The notes under the pieces: model-generated | Told to the model about the DNA's origin: nothing | The model's input: the letters and a program-made list of their open reading frames with translations, nothing else | Database searches by the model: none | Source of the DNA: DASPXY01 sp038227745 | GTDB lineage: Bacteria; Planctomycetota; Planctomycetia; Gemmatales; Gemmataceae | Length of the DNA stretch: 6,647 nt | Assembly (NCBI GenBank): GCA_038227745.1 | Contig: JBBRPS010000588.1 | Location: 1 to 6,647, forward strand | Reading direction: 5' to 3' | Shown here: piece by piece, positions 6,594 through 6,647 of the stretch | How positions within the stretch are numbered: position 1 is the stretch's first letter | How the letters are laid out: each line of letters begins with the position of its first letter | Program-made: the position numbers and the translations under genes

Positions 6594-6647
6594 CCTCCCC
6601 GTTTAGAGCCGTTTTCGGTCGGGGCTAGCGGTTCGTGGCCGACTCGC
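6594..6647. other. Non-coding tail after the histidine kinase gene
   Basis: No start with a ribosome site is seen here. GTCGG (6618-6622) and CCGAC (6639-6643) could form a weak 5-bp stem around a loop holding GCTAGC, and CCG-TTTT-CGG (6609-6618) a smaller one. Neither is followed by a T-run within the window, so a terminator cannot be claimed. The stretch may be the edge of another dispersed repeat. Confidence 0.3.

Noticed and set aside
1..6647. CRISPR array, tRNA, rRNA or insertion sequence
   Set aside because: No regularly spaced direct repeats, tRNA-like folds, rRNA stretches or transposase-like reading frame were recognised on either strand.

Overview
The window is a GC-rich stretch of bacterial chromosome with tightly packed genes, all on the + strand. 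The base composition, a palindromic GGTGGGCA/TGCCCACC intergenic repeat, a Hanks-type kinase beside a large PAS hybrid histidine kinase, and a di-haem peroxidase relative together suggest a planctomycete of the Gemmata type. That assignment is inference from remembered genome style; no rRNA or other taxonomic marker is present.

Layout. (1) Positions 3-878 hold the C-terminal part of a di-haem cytochrome c peroxidase/MauG-family gene that begins upstream of the window. (2) Positions 879-1028 are intergenic and contain a perfect 22-bp inverted repeat whose arms are themselves palindromes. (3) Positions 1029-1868 encode an aquaporin-superfamily channel with both NPA boxes but a non-standard selectivity filter. 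A DUF3501-type protein of unknown function (1892-2497) follows after 23 bases, so the two probably form an operon. (4) Positions 2498-2646 are intergenic, with a small hairpin, a good sigma70-like promoter and a short leader. (5) A small soluble Ser/Thr protein kinase (2647-3516) and a 1026-residue hybrid histidine kinase with five PAS domains and a C-terminal receiver (3513-6593) overlap by four bases (ATGA). (6) Positions 6594-6647 are non-coding as far as they are visible.

How the genes work together. The kinase pair is the clearest functional unit. One promoter and an ATGA overlap imply coordinated production of a Ser/Thr kinase and a cytoplasmic multi-sensor His/Asp phosphorelay protein. 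No DNA-binding output is present, so the output must lie elsewhere. The channel and the DUF3501 protein form a second likely unit, and the peroxidase is probably separate from both.

The most notable points are the overlapping Ser/Thr and histidine kinase pair, an extra segment in the Ser/Thr kinase that coincides with a DNA palindrome and looks like an in-frame repeat insertion, the Gln/Thr/Ala/Arg filter predicted for the channel, and the nested inverted repeat. No clearly new defence, mobile or RNA-guided system is visible.
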